From Streptomyces sp. CB02056 (GTDB lineage: Bacteria; Actinomycetota; Actinomycetes; Streptomycetales; Streptomycetaceae): 61,157 bases of DNA. The stretch is from assembly GCF_001905545.1 (NCBI RefSeq), contig NZ_LIPD01000017.1, forward strand, positions 58,109-119,265. The letters are read 5' to 3'. Each line of letters begins with the position of its first letter. Within the stretch, counting starts at the first letter, position 1. This document shows, in pieces, positions 34,192 through 42,793 of the stretch. The position numbers and the translations under genes are program-made. The notes beneath the pieces were generated by a model, which was not told the origin of the DNA, made no database searches, and saw only the letters and a program-made list of their open reading frames with translations.

Positions 34192-34602
34192 TCAGTCGAC
34201 GTCCCGGGCGGTGGAGCCCAGGGCCTCCAGGTTCCAGGTGACGATCCGCCGGGGGTGCACCCGGATGACGTCCCGGCTGAACCGGTCGGGCGCCACTGGC
34301 GGGACGTCGACGGCGAGCACCTCCGCCCGGCCGCGGATCTCCACGCCGCGGCCCCAGCCGGGCGCGACCGGATCGTCGGCGGGCGCCATGTCGTCGACCA
34401 GGACGGACACCTCGGGGCGGTCCCGGGCGTTGCGGTACTTGCGGCTGCGGGCGTTGTCCGGTCCGCCGATGTCGATGGTGCCGTCCTCGTTGAGCCGGAA
34501 CCCCACCGGCCGGACCTGCGGGGAGCCGTCCGGGCCGGTGGTGGCCAGGCGGGCCAGCGGTTGGCCGGTGAGGTAGGCGCGTTCGCGCGCGGTGAAGGTC
34601 AT
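34192..34602 (-). CDS. PPOX-class F420-dependent oxidoreductase
   Basis: A 136-residue split-barrel flavin/F420 protein of the PPOX class. It opens with the family pattern YLTGQPLARLATTGPDGSPQ, has VRPVGFRLNEDGTIDIGG and SRKYRNARDRPEVSVLVDD, and ends in RIVTWNLE. Such enzymes use deazaflavin F420 (or FMN) for reductions of diverse substrates. It lies 34 bp downstream of the large AAA ATPase gene, in the same direction, and could be the last gene of that operon; functional linkage is unproven. Confidence 0.92.
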   Translation of the reverse strand: MTFTARERAYLTGQPLARLATTGPDGSPQVRPVGFRLNEDGTIDIGGPDNARSRKYRNARDRPEVSVLVDDMAPADDPVAPGWGRGVEIRGRAEVLAVDVPPVAPDRFSRDVIRVHPRRIVTWNLEALGSTARDVD

Positions 34603-34636
34603 GCGGACGACGGTAGGAGCTCAAGCGCCCTTCAGG

Positions 34637-37600
34637 TCAAGGGTGCTCGCCGGGCCGTCCGCGCTCCGACCACGAGCGCTTCAGCTCCGCCCAGCGGGCT
34701 GTCTGATTCTCCGTCAGGGTGCCACGGAGTTCGGCGAGTTTGAGGAGCTGGGCCTCGGCGTCGGCGCCCAGGGGCTGGGCCTCGGCGCGGTAGTGGTCGG
34801 TGAGCAGGGCGTCGAGTTCGGGGCGGGTGAGGGCGGGGTCGAGGCGCTGGGCGAGCTTGGCCATGTTGCGGTAGGAGCCCTGGAGCAGGAAGGGGGGCTC
34901 GGTGCGGGTGCGGTCGTCCTGGGCGGCGGAGGCCAGGTAGGCGCGGTTGACGGCCAGGACGGTGGAGCGCAGGTGGAGCAGGCCGGCGAGGACGGCGGTC
35001 ATCCGCTCGGTCTCGGCGGCGGGCCAGGCGCCGGCCAGGGTGCCGCCGGGCAGGCCGCCGGCGCGGGCGAGCAGGGTGTCGAGATCGGCGCGTTCGGCGG
35101 TGGCGAGCGGGGCCAGGTGGGGGCTGGCGGGCAGGGCGTTCTCGACGAAGCTGAGCGCGAACAGGTCCTCGCGCCCGGCGACGGCGTCGCCGAGGTTCCA
35201 CACGTCGGCGCGGTTGGCGAGCATGTCGGGCAGCCGGAAGAGGCGGCCGGACTCGGTGTACGGGTTGGCGGCCATGACGACGGCGAAGCGCTTGCCGCGC
35301 AGGTCCCACTCGCGGGCCTCGCCGTCCCAGACGCCGTCGACCCGGCGCTGGGCGTCGCACAGCGGGATGAAGCGCTGGAGGAACTCGGGCGAGGTGTGCT
35401 GGACGTCGTCCAGGTAGAGCAGCACGTTGTCGCCCGCGTGCAGGGCGAAGTTGAGCTTCTCGACCTCGCGCCGGGAGGTCGCGTCGGGGGCCTCGGCCGG
35501 GTCCAGCGAGGTGACCCGGTGGCCGAGCGCGGGGCCGCTGACGGAGACCAGCAGCAGGCTGAGCCGCTCGGCGAGGTACTCGACCAGGGTGGTCTTGCCG
35601 TAGCCGGGCGGGGAGACCAGCAGCAGCAGGCCGCTGCGGTCGACCGGTCCGCCGGGCCCGGCGGTGCCGAGCTGCTTGGCGAGGTTGTCGCCGACCAGCG
35701 GCAGGTACACCTGGTCGATCAGGCGGTTGCGGACGAAGCCGTTGAGTGGGGCGGGCCGGTACTGGTCGAGCCGCAGCCGGGCGTGCTCGGCGGCCAGCAG
35801 TTCGCCGCGCAGCCGCTGGTAGGCCCGGTAGCCGGGCACCTCGACCTGCTCGAACTCCGCCACCCGGGCGAGCAGTTCGTCCAGCCGGAGGTCGAGCGCT
35901 CCGCCCGCGAGCCGCGGGTGGTCGCCGAGCAGCCCGGTGATCCGGGCGCCCACGGCCCCCTCGGCGGGGCGGCGCGGCAGGGACGGGCAGAGCAGCGCGG
36001 CGGCGGCCTCGGCGAGGTCCGCCGGATCGGCGTCGACGGCGCCCGACTCCAGCCAGGCGGCGGCGAGTTGGCGCCGTACCGGCAGCAGATCGGGCTCCTC
36101 GGGCAGTGCGGCCAGCGCCTCGGTGAGACCGGCCGACTCGGGGGCGGCGCGGAACTTGTCGAGCAGTGCGGCGGCGCCCGTCGAGTGGGCGAAGCTGGGT
36201 GCGGCGGCGGCCAGTTCGGCCACCAGGTAGGGCCCGGCGGGCGCCGCTCCCGGGACGAAGTCCGCGACGGCGGAGGAGAGTTCGCGGGCGAGGGCGTCCA
36301 GCGCGGCCTGCGCCGGGGCGCCCCCGAAGGCGTCCCGGGCGAGGCCCAGCGAGCGGGCCCGGGTGTGCCAGAGCAGCCGCTGCCGCTCGTCGGCGCCGTG
36401 CGCCCAGTACAGCTGCGCGGCCGCCCGGGCGCCCGCCGGGTGGCGCAACAGCCCGGCCTCGGCGTCGAGTCGGAGCAGGGCGCGGAGCAGCAGCGCGGCG
36501 TCGTGGTCGTGCACGCCGCGCTGGTAGCCCTCGTCCGGGCGCTGCTCGGCGGCCCGCCGGACGTGCTCCAGCAGCTCGGCGTCGGTGAGCGGCGCCGCCG
36601 CCTCGACGGTCGGCAGCAGGCTCGCCGCGAGGTACTCGGCGCGGTACAGCCGCGGGGTCTCCGAGGGCAGCGGGCGGTCCCAGTACCGCTCGGTGGCGGC
36701 GAAGGCCGGGTCGGTGACGGGGGAGCGGTAGTCGGTGCCGGTGAGGGTGAAGGCGGGGCGTCCGCGCCAGGGCACCAGGGCGAGTTCGGGGCGCTGGGTG
36801 GTGACGGCGAACAGGTGCCGGCCCAGCCGCAGGGTGCCGGGGCCGTCCCCGGCGAGCTCGGCGCGGTCGCGCAGGGCCCGGTGGGCGCGGCCGCGGGCGG
36901 CGCGCAGCCGTCCGGTCAGCTCCTCGGCCCGGACCCGGTCGCCGAGCGCGGTCAACTGCCCGGCCAGGTCGCGGAGTTTGACGGCGGTCGGGTCGGCGGC
37001 GAGGGCGGCGTCGATCTCGGCGGCGGTGTCAAGACCGGCCAGCCGGCGGTGCAGGGTGTCGAGGACGCGCCCGGCGGAGGCGGCCAGCCGGTCGGCGCGC
37101 CGGGCCCGCTCCTCCAGCAGGTGCTGGCGGCGGGCGGTGAGCGCGTCGTGGACCTCGGTGCGGCGGGCGGTGAGCTGCTCGCCGAGCGCCGGGTCGGCGT
37201 CGGCGAAGCGGGTCTCCAGCTGCTCGATCCGCAGCAGCAGCCGGCCGAGCTGCTCGTCGCAGGCCTCGGGGGTGTCGGCGGCGGCGAGCGCGGCGGTGGT
37301 GGCCTGGCCGAGCAGGGCGGTCTCGGCGGCGAACTCGGCGGCGGCCTCGCGGGTGTGCAGCTCCCGGCGGCGCACGGTCAGCGCGGACCGGGCCCGGTTG
37401 AGCAGCCCGAGCACGTCGGCGAGCCGGTCGAGGATCGCGGTGCGGGTGGTGGCGTCGGCCAGGTCGAGGGTGCCGACCAGCTCCGAGACGGTCTGCAGGG
37501 CCTCGCTCTGGCCGCCCAGTTCGAGGCCCAGCGGCTCGGCCTCGGCGGCGGTGGCGATGGCGGCGCAGCGCTCGGCCAGCTCGCCGGCCCGCTGCCGGTG

Positions 37601-39394
37601 GGGCTCGAAGGCGGTCGGCTCGGCGAGCTGGCCGACGGCGCGGTCGGCGGCCTCGGCCAGGCCCTCGGCGAGGTGCGCGGCGAGCCCGTCGATCCGCTCC
37701 GGGTCGGCGCGCGGCAGGTCGCGCAGCGCCTCGACGCGGCCCTGGGCGCGGCGCAGTCCGGCCAGCCGGTCGACCCACTCGGCGGCGTCGGCCAGGGTCT
37801 CGCCGCGGGCGGTGCGCAGCAGGCCCTCGACGTGCTCGGCGGCCTCGTCGGTCTGCCGGGCGGCGTGCGTGGTGAGTTGGGCGACGGCCTCGTACTCGGC
37901 GACGACCTGCCGGGCGGTGTCGCGGATCTCGGCGAGCGGCGCGGCGAGGTCGCCGAGGCCGTCCTGGCCGAGCCAGTGGTGCCGGTCGGCGGTGCGGGTG
38001 CAGGCGGCGAGGACGGCCTGGTGGCCGGCCGGGGTGTCGGCGCCGGCCGCGGCCAGCCGGGCCAGGGCCAGGCAGTCGGCCAGGCCGCGGACCAGGTCGG
38101 CGTTGCCGATCCGGGCCAACGGCCCGCTGCCGGGCGGCTGTTCGGCGGCGAAGCGCTCGCTGGTGAACGGGGTCTGCCAGAGCTGGACGGGGTGCAGCCG
38201 GGTCGGCCCGTCCTCGGCCGGGCGCAGCGCGATCAGGGTGCCGTCGGCGAGCAGCGCGTAGCCCTGGCAGGGCAGCGGGGCGGCGGCCTCCTGGCGGACG
38301 CTGTTGTACGGCTGGAGCAGGGCGCGGCCGTCGGCGGGGGAGCGGAACTCGTACAGCACGTCCTCGCCGTTGGGCGAGAGGAGGGTGCGCTCGTAGCGCA
38401 GGCCGTCGACCGGCTGGTCGAAGGTGCGCACGGTGCCGTCCACCAGGTGGCAGCCGCCGGGGAAGGCCACGCCCTGGTCGGCGGGCAGCCGCAGGCAGGC
38501 CTGGCCGAGCGCGTCGATCCGGGTGACGGTGCCGGTGGGCAGGTGCACCACCAGGTGCCGCTCGGTCTCCTCCTGGTACGGGCGCACGCGCACCAGCAGC
38601 AGGGTGCCGAGCCGGGCGTGGGCGATCCGGGCGTCGGCGAGCGTCTGCAGGGCCTCGGCCAGCGGCTCGCGGTGCAGCTCCCGGCCGTCCGGGGCGGTGA
38701 TGGTCAGCCGGCCGCCGTCGACGCCGACGAGCAGTTCGCCGGCCAGGTCGGCGCGGGGCGGGCGGCCGGGGCCGGCGGGCAGCTGGTCGTCCCGGGTGAG
38801 GGTGGTCCAGGGCAGCTGCTGCCCGTCGGCGGGGGTGTGGTCGCGTTCGCCGCGCCCGTCCAGGTAGGACGGCTGGGCGTCGTCGGCGAGGCCGTCGTCC
38901 AGGCGCCAGCGCAGCACCCGGACGTCGGCGGCGGTCGGGCCGGTGCGGAAGACGGCGAGCAGCCGGCCGTCCACCGCGCGCAGCCGCTCCAGCCGGGCGT
39001 CGCGGAAGTAGCGCCGCAGGTCGGCGAGGTCCTGGCGCAGCCGCGGGTCGTCCAGCAGGGTGCCCTCGGCGGGCGCGGGGGAGAGGTCGGGGTGGTGCAG
39101 GCCGAGGACGTCGGTGAAGTCCCCGGCGCCGTCGGCGGATTCGGTCGGACGGGTGGCGAGCAGCAGCAGCCCGCCGGCGGCGGTGAGGTCCTGCGGCAGG
39201 CAGGCCCGGTCGGTGGTGAGCCGTCCGGTGCCGGCCAGCCGCAGCTCCCCGCCGCCGAACTCGGCAACCCGGCGGGCGTTCAACGCCTGGGCCCGGTCGG
39301 CGAGTTCGGCGGCGGCTCGGGCGAGCCGGTCGCGCAGGACCTCGTAGGTGCCGGCGTCGAGCCGGGCGTCGAGGGCGTCCACGGTCACGGTCAC
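34637..39394 (-). CDS. Very large AAA ATPase (DNA repair ATPase/DUF3686-type) paired with flotillin
   Basis: A 1,585-residue protein. About residues 1-480 are beta-rich (LLLVRVRPYQEETERHLVVH, GYALLADGTLIALRP). Residues 480-860 are a long Ala/Glu/Arg helical, partly coiled-coil region. The AAA core has Walker A LLLLVSPPGYGKTTLVEYL near residue 1265, Walker B NVLLYLDDVQHTS near 1325, sensor-1 FAVVMAANPYTE and arginine-bearing RLPDMLANRADVW. Large ATPases of this type are known from operons with flotillin (YqiK-like) genes, and a flotillin gene lies 124 bp upstream here. The GTG start has GAGG at short distance. The substrate is unknown; the DNA-repair label is historical, with no nuclease or ligase motif seen. 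Confidence 0.85.
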   Translation of the reverse strand: MTVTVDALDARLDAGTYEVLRDRLARAAAELADRAQALNARRVAEFGGGELRLAGTGRLTTDRACLPQDLTAAGGLLLLATRPTESADGAGDFTDVLGLHHPDLSPAPAEGTLLDDPRLRQDLADLRRYFRDARLERLRAVDGRLLAVFRTGPTAADVRVLRWRLDDGLADDAQPSYLDGRGERDHTPADGQQLPWTTLTRDDQLPAGPGRPPRADLAGELLVGVDGGRLTITAPDGRELHREPLAEALQTLADARIAHARLGTLLLVRVRPYQEETERHLVVHLPTGTVTRIDALGQACLRLPADQGVAFPGGCHLVDGTVRTFDQPVDGLRYERTLLSPNGEDVLYEFRSPADGRALLQPYNSVRQEAAAPLPCQGYALLADGTLIALRPAEDGPTRLHPVQLWQTPFTSERFAAEQPPGSGPLARIGNADLVRGLADCLALARLAAAGADTPAGHQAVLAACTRTADRHHWLGQDGLGDLAAPLAEIRDTARQVVAEYEAVAQLTTHAARQTDEAAEHVEGLLRTARGETLADAAEWVDRLAGLRRAQGRVEALRDLPRADPERIDGLAAHLAEGLAEAADRAVGQLAEPTAFEPHRQRAGELAERCAAIATAAEAEPLGLELGGQSEALQTVSELVGTLDLADATTRTAILDRLADVLGLLNRARSALTVRRRELHTREAAAEFAAETALLGQATTAALAAADTPEACDEQLGRLLLRIEQLETRFADADPALGEQLTARRTEVHDALTARRQHLLEERARRADRLAASAGRVLDTLHRRLAGLDTAAEIDAALAADPTAVKLRDLAGQLTALGDRVRAEELTGRLRAARGRAHRALRDRAELAGDGPGTLRLGRHLFAVTTQRPELALVPWRGRPAFTLTGTDYRSPVTDPAFAATERYWDRPLPSETPRLYRAEYLAASLLPTVEAAAPLTDAELLEHVRRAAEQRPDEGYQRGVHDHDAALLLRALLRLDAEAGLLRHPAGARAAAQLYWAHGADERQRLLWHTRARSLGLARDAFGGAPAQAALDALARELSSAVADFVPGAAPAGPYLVAELAAAAPSFAHSTGAAALLDKFRAAPESAGLTEALAALPEEPDLLPVRRQLAAAWLESGAVDADPADLAEAAAALLCPSLPRRPAEGAVGARITGLLGDHPRLAGGALDLRLDELLARVAEFEQVEVPGYRAYQRLRGELLAAEHARLRLDQYRPAPLNGFVRNRLIDQVYLPLVGDNLAKQLGTAGPGGPVDRSGLLLLVSPPGYGKTTLVEYLAERLSLLLVSVSGPALGHRVTSLDPAEAPDATSRREVEKLNFALHAGDNVLLYLDDVQHTSPEFLQRFIPLCDAQRRVDGVWDGEAREWDLRGKRFAVVMAANPYTESGRLFRLPDMLANRADVWNLGDAVAGREDLFALSFVENALPASPHLAPLATAERADLDTLLARAGGLPGGTLAGAWPAAETERMTAVLAGLLHLRSTVLAVNRAYLASAAQDDRTRTEPPFLLQGSYRNMAKLAQRLDPALTRPELDALLTDHYRAEAQPLGADAEAQLLKLAELRGTLTENQTARWAELKRSWSERGRPGEHP

Positions 39395-39469
39395 GTTCCT
39401 CAGTTGACTCGGTCGAATCGGTTGCCGCGATCGATGCGGCTGGATCGGTAGCCGCGGTCAGCGCGGTCG

Positions 39470-39513
39470 GCGCGGTCGGCGTGCCCGCTCAGCGCGGTCG
39501 GCGTGCCCGCTCA
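39470..39513. repeat. Two tandem copies of a 22-bp repeat
   Basis: The exact unit GCGCGGTCGGCGTGCCCGCT-CA occurs twice, preceded by partial GCGGTCGGC copies, between the flotillin stop and the ATPase start. Non-coding; it may modulate translation of the ATPase. Confidence 0.85.
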
Positions 39514-39518
39514 GCGGA

Positions 39519-41549
39519 TCACTTGGAGCCGTTGGCCGAGGCGAGCCCGCCGGCCAGCGCCCCGATCGGGGTCTCCGCGACGCCCAGCTTCCGTGCCGAC
39601 TCCAGCAGTTGGCGCAGCTGACCGGCCTGGTCGCCGGCCCCCGAGCCGATCAGCTTCATCAGCAGGGCGGACACCGTCAGGTTCTGCACGTCGGCCGTGG
39701 AGACCGAGGAGAGCACCCGGGTGAGGTCGTCCGTGAAGCTCGCCCGCCCGTCCAGCCAGGGCCCGGCCAGGGTCTGCGCGGTCTGCGAGTGGGCGACGAA
39801 GGCGTCCACGCTCTTGCCGGCCGACACCGACTGCACCAGCCGGTCGAAGAACACCGAGTCCCCGCCGACGATGTCGATCTTCGCCTTCTCCAGCCCGGCC
39901 GCGACCAGCGCCGCCTGGGCCTCGGCGATCTGCCGCTGGGTGTCCAGCCCGGCCAGCCGGACGTCCTTCTCGGCGGCCAGCCGCAGCCGGTACTCCTCGT
40001 GCCCGCGCGAGGCCTCGTCCAGCTTGGCCATCGCCGCGGCCTTCTCGGTCAGGCCCTCGGCCTCGGCCTTCAGCCGACCGCCGATCTCCAGCGCGGCGGC
40101 CTTGGCCTTCTCCGCCTGGACGACGGCCTCGGCACGGCCGACCTTCTCCACCGCCGCGGCCTCCTGCTCGCGGACCTGGACCCGGGCCAGGCCCTCGGCC
40201 GCGGCCTCCGCCCGGACGCCCTCGGCCATCCGGATCTTGGCGGCCGCGTCCAGCTCGGCGGCCTGCTGCCGGGCCTCGGCCAGCACCAGCGCCTCGCGGG
40301 CCTTGTGGGTGGCGGCCTGCTCGGCGGCCTCCGCGGCCTTGATGTCCTTGACGAGCTTCTCCTGCGCCTCGGCCTCGGCCTGGATCACGACGGCCTTGCG
40401 GACGCGCTCGGCCTCCTCGGTGGCGCGCAGGGTCTTGACGGCCTCCTCCTGCTCGGCGACGGTGCGGTCCACCGCGACCCGCTCGCGGACCACGTCGGCG
40501 ACCTCGCGCTTGGCGGACTCGAGCTCCTTCTCCTTGGCGATCGTGGCGAGCTGGGTCTCCCGCTCGCGGCCGACGACCTCCAGCAGACGGTCCTTCTCGA
40601 TCCGCTCGTTCTCCACCGCGATCACCCGCTCGCGGTTCTTCTGCGCCACCGCGACCTCGCGGGCCTGGTTCTCCCGCTGCACCCCGAGCAGCTCCTCGGT
40701 GCGCAGGAAGGCGGTCTGGGCGTTGAGCCGCTCCTCCTCCTGCACCCGGGCGATCACCGCGTCCTCCTTGGCCCGCAGGGTCTCGATCTCACGGCGCTGG
40801 CGGATCTCGGCGTCGGCCTGCCGGCGCTCCAGCTCCAGGACGGCCTCCCGGGCGTCCACGTTCTGCCGGGTGATCTCCTTCTCCTCGGTGCGCTGGTACT
40901 CGTTGGTGCGCACGTGCTCGATCGCGGTCAGCTCGGTGATCTTGCGGATGCCCTGGGCGTCCAGGATGTTGTCGGCGTCCAGCTGGTTCATCGGGGTCTG
41001 TTCCAGGTGGTCGATCGCCGCGTCCTCAAGGGTGTAGCCGTTGAGGTCGGTGCCGATGACCGCGATGATCTGGTCCCGGAACTCGTGCCGGTGGGTGTAC
41101 AGGTCGGTGAAGTCCAGCTGCTTGCCGACGGTCTTGAGCGCCTCGGCGAACTTGACGGCGAAGAACTCCTGGATCGCCTGCGGATCGCTGGCCCGGGCGG
41201 TGCCGATCGACTGCGCGACCTTGATGACGTCCTCGACGGTCTTGTTGACCCGGACGAAGAACGAGATCCGGATGTCCGCGCGGATGTTGTCCCGGCAGAT
41301 CAGACCGTCCCGGCCGGCCCGGTGGATCTCCACCGTCTTGGCGGTGATGTCCATCAACTCCGCTTTGTGGAGCACCGGGAGGACGATCGCGCCGGTGAAG
41401 GTCACGTCCACCTTCTTCGTCCGGGAGACGATCAGTGCCTTGCCCTGCTCGACCTTCTGGAACAGGCGGCCCACGAACAGCAGCATGGCGAGCAGGATGA
41501 GCAGCACGACGGCGACGAGCACGCCGAAACCCACGGCGATGGTGTCCAT
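39519..41549 (-). CDS. Flotillin/SPFH-domain membrane protein (YqiK-like)
   Basis: A 676-residue protein. A single N-terminal membrane helix (VLVAVVLLILLAMLLFVG) is followed by an SPFH/Band-7 domain at about 30-190 (EQGKALIVSRTKKVDVTFTG, NIRADIRISFFVRV). A coiled coil of roughly 350 residues is rich in Ala/Glu/Arg (EEKEITRQNVDAREAVLELE, AEAEAQEKLVKDIKAAEAAE). A Gly/Ser-rich C-terminus ends it. Flotillins oligomerise into membrane scaffolds. AAGGA precedes the ATG. The gene sits between the YqiJ-like membrane gene upstream and the AAA ATPase downstream, an arrangement indicating one functional membrane complex. Confidence 0.93.
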   Translation of the reverse strand: MDTIAVGFGVLVAVVLLILLAMLLFVGRLFQKVEQGKALIVSRTKKVDVTFTGAIVLPVLHKAELMDITAKTVEIHRAGRDGLICRDNIRADIRISFFVRVNKTVEDVIKVAQSIGTARASDPQAIQEFFAVKFAEALKTVGKQLDFTDLYTHRHEFRDQIIAVIGTDLNGYTLEDAAIDHLEQTPMNQLDADNILDAQGIRKITELTAIEHVRTNEYQRTEEKEITRQNVDAREAVLELERRQADAEIRQRREIETLRAKEDAVIARVQEEERLNAQTAFLRTEELLGVQRENQAREVAVAQKNRERVIAVENERIEKDRLLEVVGRERETQLATIAKEKELESAKREVADVVRERVAVDRTVAEQEEAVKTLRATEEAERVRKAVVIQAEAEAQEKLVKDIKAAEAAEQAATHKAREALVLAEARQQAAELDAAAKIRMAEGVRAEAAAEGLARVQVREQEAAAVEKVGRAEAVVQAEKAKAAALEIGGRLKAEAEGLTEKAAAMAKLDEASRGHEEYRLRLAAEKDVRLAGLDTQRQIAEAQAALVAAGLEKAKIDIVGGDSVFFDRLVQSVSAGKSVDAFVAHSQTAQTLAGPWLDGRASFTDDLTRVLSSVSTADVQNLTVSALLMKLIGSGAGDQAGQLRQLLESARKLGVAETPIGALAGGLASANGSK

Positions 41550-41673
41550 CACGGAGTCCTTTGACGAGATGGCGAGTTGGAGCGAAGAGGTGGTGCGAGG
41601 AGTCGATGGGAAGAGGTGGTGCGAAAGGGAAGTGCGGTGGCGGAGGGCCGGCCGGGGAACGGGAGGCCGGGGA

Positions 41674-42402
41674 TCAGACGCCGGTGGACGGCGGCTCGAA
41701 GGGCGCCACCAGGAAGTGCTCGCCCACGGCGTCGTAGTCGAAGATCAGGGCGGCCCGCCCGGCCGTCAGGCCCGGTTCGGGCTCCGCCGTGCGGACCTGG
41801 ACGGTCGCGGTGGAGCCGTCCTCCGCGGTGACCTCGGCCTGCCCGAAGTCGGCCGTCACCCGGCCGGTCCGGATCACGCAGACCCGGCCGACGAAGTCCC
41901 CCCGGGTGGCCGGCCGGTCCTGCGGGAACAGCCGCGACAGCGGCCGGACGAGCACCCGGGTGCCCGCCCAGGAGGCGGCCAGCGCGACGACGAACACGCC
42001 GCCGCGCGCCGGCGCCCCCGAGGTGAGGACGGTGCCGGCCAGGCTGACGAACCAGGCGAGCGCGACCAGCAGCGACACCGCCACCGTCACGGGCACCCCG
42101 CCCAGTCCCAGCGCGTCCAGCACGCCCGTGTGGTGGCCCGCACCGGGCCGGTCGGGTCCCCCGTCGGCACCGTGCCCCCCGGCACCGTGCCCCCCGTGTC
42201 CGACGTGCCCCCCGTGCTCGGTACCGAGGTGGTGCCCCGCGTGCCCGACGTCCATGTGGTGCCCGGCGTCGTGCCCCCCGTGCACGGCGCCGGGAACGAG
42301 GCCGCCGAACAGCATCAGCAACCAGTACCCGACCACCACCACCAGCGCGAAGCTGAACAGCGCCGTCGGAAAGGCCAGCGCGGCCGCGAAGAATCCCCCC
42401 AT
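41674..42402 (-). CDS. Membrane protein with OB-fold-like C-terminus (YqiJ/NfeD-like) and His-rich loop
   Basis: A 242-residue protein. It has one N-terminal helix (PTALFSFALVVVVGYWLLML) and a long loop with about 15 histidines (HGGHDAGHHMDVGHAGHH, then HGGHVGHGGHGAGGH). Two further helices follow (VPVTVAVSLLVALAWFVSLA, GGVFVVALAASWAGTRVLV). The C-terminal small beta-domain has GRVCVIRTGRVTADFGQAEV, consistent with the OB-fold of YqiJ/NfeD partners of flotillins. The histidine loop should bind transition metals, which is unusual for the family. GGGAGGG precedes the ATG. It is the first gene of the flotillin operon, and the 21-bp repeat array lies about 245 bp upstream. Confidence 0.85.
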   Translation of the reverse strand: MGGFFAAALAFPTALFSFALVVVVGYWLLMLFGGLVPGAVHGGHDAGHHMDVGHAGHHLGTEHGGHVGHGGHGAGGHGADGGPDRPGAGHHTGVLDALGLGGVPVTVAVSLLVALAWFVSLAGTVLTSGAPARGGVFVVALAASWAGTRVLVRPLSRLFPQDRPATRGDFVGRVCVIRTGRVTADFGQAEVTAEDGSTATVQVRTAEPEPGLTAGRAALIFDYDAVGEHFLVAPFEPPSTGV

Positions 42403-42646
42403 CCCGGCCACCCTCCCCCGCCTCTCCACCGGCGCCGCGCTTCGGCACCGGGGAGATCATGACAGCGCCGGGGCCCGTCGCACATTGCCAGGATCCGGCA
42501 ATCTTTACGCCCTCTTGACACCCTGGTACACGCGGCCCGCGTGACACTGCAACAACCAGGCAACAGGACGGGCGCCGGACGGTCGCAGCGGCGCCGCGCG
42601 GGTTTCGCGCGGCGGGACCGCGGCGGCCCTTCCCTGGGCGGCGGGG
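42403..42646. promoter_or_regulatory. Leader/promoter region of the flotillin operon
   Basis: Contains no convincing gene. The open frames here are Arg/Gly-rich and depend on the neighbouring repeats. The stretch around 42498-42530 (AATCTTTACGCCCTCTTGAC on the plus strand) is comparatively AT-rich and is the most likely core promoter for leftward transcription, but I cannot assign exact -35 and -10 boxes. Confidence 0.4.
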
Positions 42647-42793
42647 ACTACGGCCGTCGTGCCGCGCACTACGGCGGTAGTCCAGCGCACCACGGCGGTA
42701 ACGCCGCGTACCGCAGCGGTAGTTCCGCGCACTACAACGGTTGTTCCGTGCACTACAGCGGTAGTCCCACGCACTACAGCGGTTGTTCCGGCC
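42647..42793. repeat. Array of seven 21-bp repeats, each with ACTAC-N4-GTAGT symmetry
   Basis: Seven uninterrupted units of exactly 21 bp run head to tail with approximate consensus ACTACRGCGGTAGTYCCGCG-C. The best units contain the inverted repeat ACTAC-N4-GTAGT. Units 2 and 6 are closest to consensus; units 3 and 4 carry several changes. The last unit covers the stop codon of the PucR-type gene. A period of 21 bp equals two helical turns, so bound proteins would line up on one face of the DNA. Placement upstream of the flotillin operon suggests a regulatory array; there are no spacers of CRISPR type. Confidence 0.93.

Noticed and set aside
34637..39394. Type I restriction or nuclease-based defence protein
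   Set aside because: No helicase DEAD/DEAH motif, nuclease motif or methyltransferase partner is visible; the AAA core and flotillin neighbour fit better.
34592..39451. Plus-strand open frame of about 1,600 codons opposite the AAA ATPase
   Set aside because: A GC-rich antisense shadow made of Gly, Gln, Val and Ala runs without any motif; the minus strand carries intact Walker motifs.
42647..42793. CRISPR array
   Set aside because: The repeats are directly adjacent without spacers and no cas genes are present.
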